64,000 nucleotides of DNA from Limnobacter alexandrii. Lineage in GTDB: Bacteria; Pseudomonadota; Gammaproteobacteria; Burkholderiales; Burkholderiaceae_B. The position numbers were made by a program, and so were the translations under genes. Every line of letters begins with the position of its first letter. The stretch's first letter is position 1. The DNA lies in contig NZ_SWKN01000006.1 in assembly GCF_005871185.1 (NCBI RefSeq), positions 1 through 64,000 of the forward strand, written 5' to 3'. Shown here one piece after another: positions 62,789 to 64,000 of this stretch. Under the pieces are notes generated by a model. It was not told the DNA's origin. It saw only the letters and a list, made by a program, of their open reading frames with translations, and searched no databases.

Positions 62789-63155
62789 GCTTGCCCTCTT
62801 CGCTGACTTCACCAGGCATGAATCGCGCTGCCAGCCTGTCCAGCAAAAAAGCGGTGCTGACCAAAGTAAGCCCCACGCTGACCAGCAAGGTCAGCAGGAT
62901 CACCACCCCGAATTCGGCCAAGATCGGCCAAAAAACGACTACCCCCACCGCTGCGGGCACAAACAGCAAACCCAGGTTGGCTGTAAACACATTGGCCGTG
63001 GATTGAATATCGGCAGGCACACCGCCCTTGATGAAGAAAAATGCCAGCAAGGCGATCAAACCCAGAACAGGCCCGGGAATGGATGGAAACAGGGCGAAAC
63101 TGAGCAACTCGCCCAAAGCCTGAAAAGCAAGAAGTATCGTTAATGATTTAAGCAT
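62781..63155 (-). CDS. LrgA/CidA family holin-like protein
   Basis: A ~124-residue membrane protein of the CidA/LrgA family with about four helices. Recognisable parts are MLKSLTILLAFQALGELL, FPSIPGPVLGLIALLAFF and TANLGLLFVPAAVGVV. The start may be the ATG at 63155 or the one six codons earlier (63173); neither has a strong ribosome-binding site. It precedes and overlaps the LrgB-type gene, so both are made from one transcript. Confidence 0.85.
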   Translation of the reverse strand: MLKSLTILLAFQALGELLSFALFPSIPGPVLGLIALLAFFFIKGGVPADIQSTANVFTANLGLLFVPAAVGVVVFWPILAEFGVVILLTLLVSVGLTLVSTAFLLDRLAARFMPGEVSEEGKHE

Positions 63156-63261
63156 GTTGGAGTGTAGCGCCATGAAATTTTTATAGTCAACCTGTAATGG
63201 GGTAAGGCGTTAAAATGAAACAGACGGAAGACCGGTCAAAACAAAATTCAAGGAATACACC

Positions 63262-63930
63262 ATGAACAAATTCAAACTTTCAGCAATCGCCCTTACCTTG
63301 TTTGCCGCAGGCTGCGCCAGCAATGGTGGCGGTGTTTTTCAACAACCGCAAGCGCCGCAACAACCAGCCCCCGGTTCACCCGTGGCTGTTGCTGGCTGCC
63401 CCGTAGCGCCTGAGCGCAAAGTAGACAACACCAAAACTGCAATTGGTACTGCAGTGGGTGCCATTGGCGGTGCCATTGTGGGCAACAGCATTGACGGCAA
63501 AGACACCGTGCGTGGTGCCGCCTTGGGTGGCCTGTTCGGTTACCTGGTGGGCAGCCAGATTGCAGTGCGTGAGCAGCGCGATGGTTCCGTGATGCTGGAC
63601 ATTCCAGGCGCTGCTTTGTTTGACACCAACAAAACAGCAATCAAACCCCAGTTTGCCGGCACTCTGGATCAAATTGCTGCCACCTTGCGTGACAACCCCA
63701 ACACCATTGTTTGTGTGATCGGCTACACCGACAGCACCGGCAGCGATCAATACAACCAAGACCTTTCAGTACGCCGTGCACAATCGGTGACCAGCTTCCT
63801 GACGGGCAAGGGCATTGATGGTGGTCGTTTGACCGCAGCCGGTTTGGGCGAACGTTTCCCGGTGGCCACCAACGACACTGAAGCTGGCCGCACGCAGAAC
63901 CGCCGCGTTGAAATGTACGTGCGCAACTAA
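63262..63930 (+). CDS. OmpA-family lipoprotein
   Basis: A 222-residue outer-membrane lipoprotein. The signal is KLSAIALTLFAAGCASNGG, with the modified Cys around residue 18. A glycine-zipper segment (AIGTAVGAIGGAIVGNSIDG) spans about residues 60-80. The C-terminal OmpA-like peptidoglycan-binding domain has VIGYTDSTGSDQYNQDLS and ends RTQNRRVEMYVRN. It should tether the outer membrane to the wall. It is transcribed alone with a terminator after the stop. Confidence 0.92.
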   Translation: MNKFKLSAIALTLFAAGCASNGGGVFQQPQAPQQPAPGSPVAVAGCPVAPERKVDNTKTAIGTAVGAIGGAIVGNSIDGKDTVRGAALGGLFGYLVGSQIAVREQRDGSVMLDIPGAALFDTNKTAIKPQFAGTLDQIAATLRDNPNTIVCVIGYTDSTGSDQYNQDLSVRRAQSVTSFLTGKGIDGGRLTAAGLGERFPVATNDTEAGRTQNRRVEMYVRN

Positions 63931-63947
63931 GCGCAGTAGTAAGGCAT

Positions 63948-63978
63948 AAAAAAAGCCACCTTCGCAGGTGGCTTTTTC
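63948..63978 (+). terminator. intrinsic terminator after OmpA-family gene
   Basis: GCCACC pairs with GGTGGC around a six-base loop, with an A-run before and a T-run after. It is about 20 bases beyond the stop codon. Confidence 0.85.
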
Positions 63979-64000
63979 ATTTCACGAAGAAAACTTATGC

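Overview
The window looks like chromosomal DNA of a betaproteobacterium of the order Burkholderiales. Three things suggest this: the rpe-gph-trpE-trpG-trpD-trpC gene order, a ubiH-like gene next to dsbC, and many outer-membrane and lipoprotein genes. A Limnobacter-like organism is my best guess, but this is inference from gene content; no composition or alignment was computed. I see one tRNA (Phe), no rRNA, no insertion sequence, no prophage block and no CRISPR array.

Layout. 0.4-6.7 kb: acyl-CoA and redox enzymes (enoyl-CoA hydratase, an SDR without its Tyr, an antenna-less photolyase-type flavoprotein, DUF3429, AcuI-like reductase) and an M61 peptidase. 6.7-12.8 kb: rpe-gph-trpE-(pseudo-receiver)-trpG-trpD-trpC on the minus strand. 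12.9-17.1 kb: apaG, mltA, dsbC, a UbiH-type hydroxylase and tRNA-Phe. 17.2-21.3 kb: a GAF/PAS sensor, an outer-membrane barrel and a small periplasmic binding-like protein. 21.3-29.2 kb (minus strand): a TadG-like protein, a receiver, two ParA ATPases, a penicillin-acylase-family hydrolase and an aldehyde dehydrogenase. 29.3-39.4 kb (minus strand): a secreted alpha/beta hydrolase, a TetR regulator and the recurrent DUF1302-DUF1329-YCF48-RND set. 60.1-63.9 kb: DsrE-like protein, MFS carrier, LrgA/LrgB-type pair and an OmpA lipoprotein.

The most distinctive region is 39.5-60.0 kb, all on the minus strand. It begins with a compact type IV pilus / type II secretion-like machine: lipoprotein secretin, PilP/GspC-like protein, GspE/PilB ATPase, GspF/PilC platform, GspL/PilN-like and GspM/PilO-like proteins, and a PpiC/EpsD-type foldase. 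Two prepilin-like proteins without Glu5 follow. Then comes a 2463-residue surface protein built from about 55 copies of a 17-residue beta-roll repeat, with an S74 intramolecular chaperone domain and a long tail after it. Downstream are a TIGR03032/DUF4915 protein, a stand-alone APS kinase, a UDP-sugar epimerase homologue lacking the catalytic Tyr and Lys, and an unknown protein.

My reading is that this is a dedicated pilus-like export or display system for one giant fibre, possibly with a sulfation or glycan-linked accessory module. The component families are known; the combination is inferred from synteny and is the main candidate for a new system here. Start codons were moved from the longest frame where a signal peptide, ribosome-binding site or overlap argued for it, and each such entry says so.
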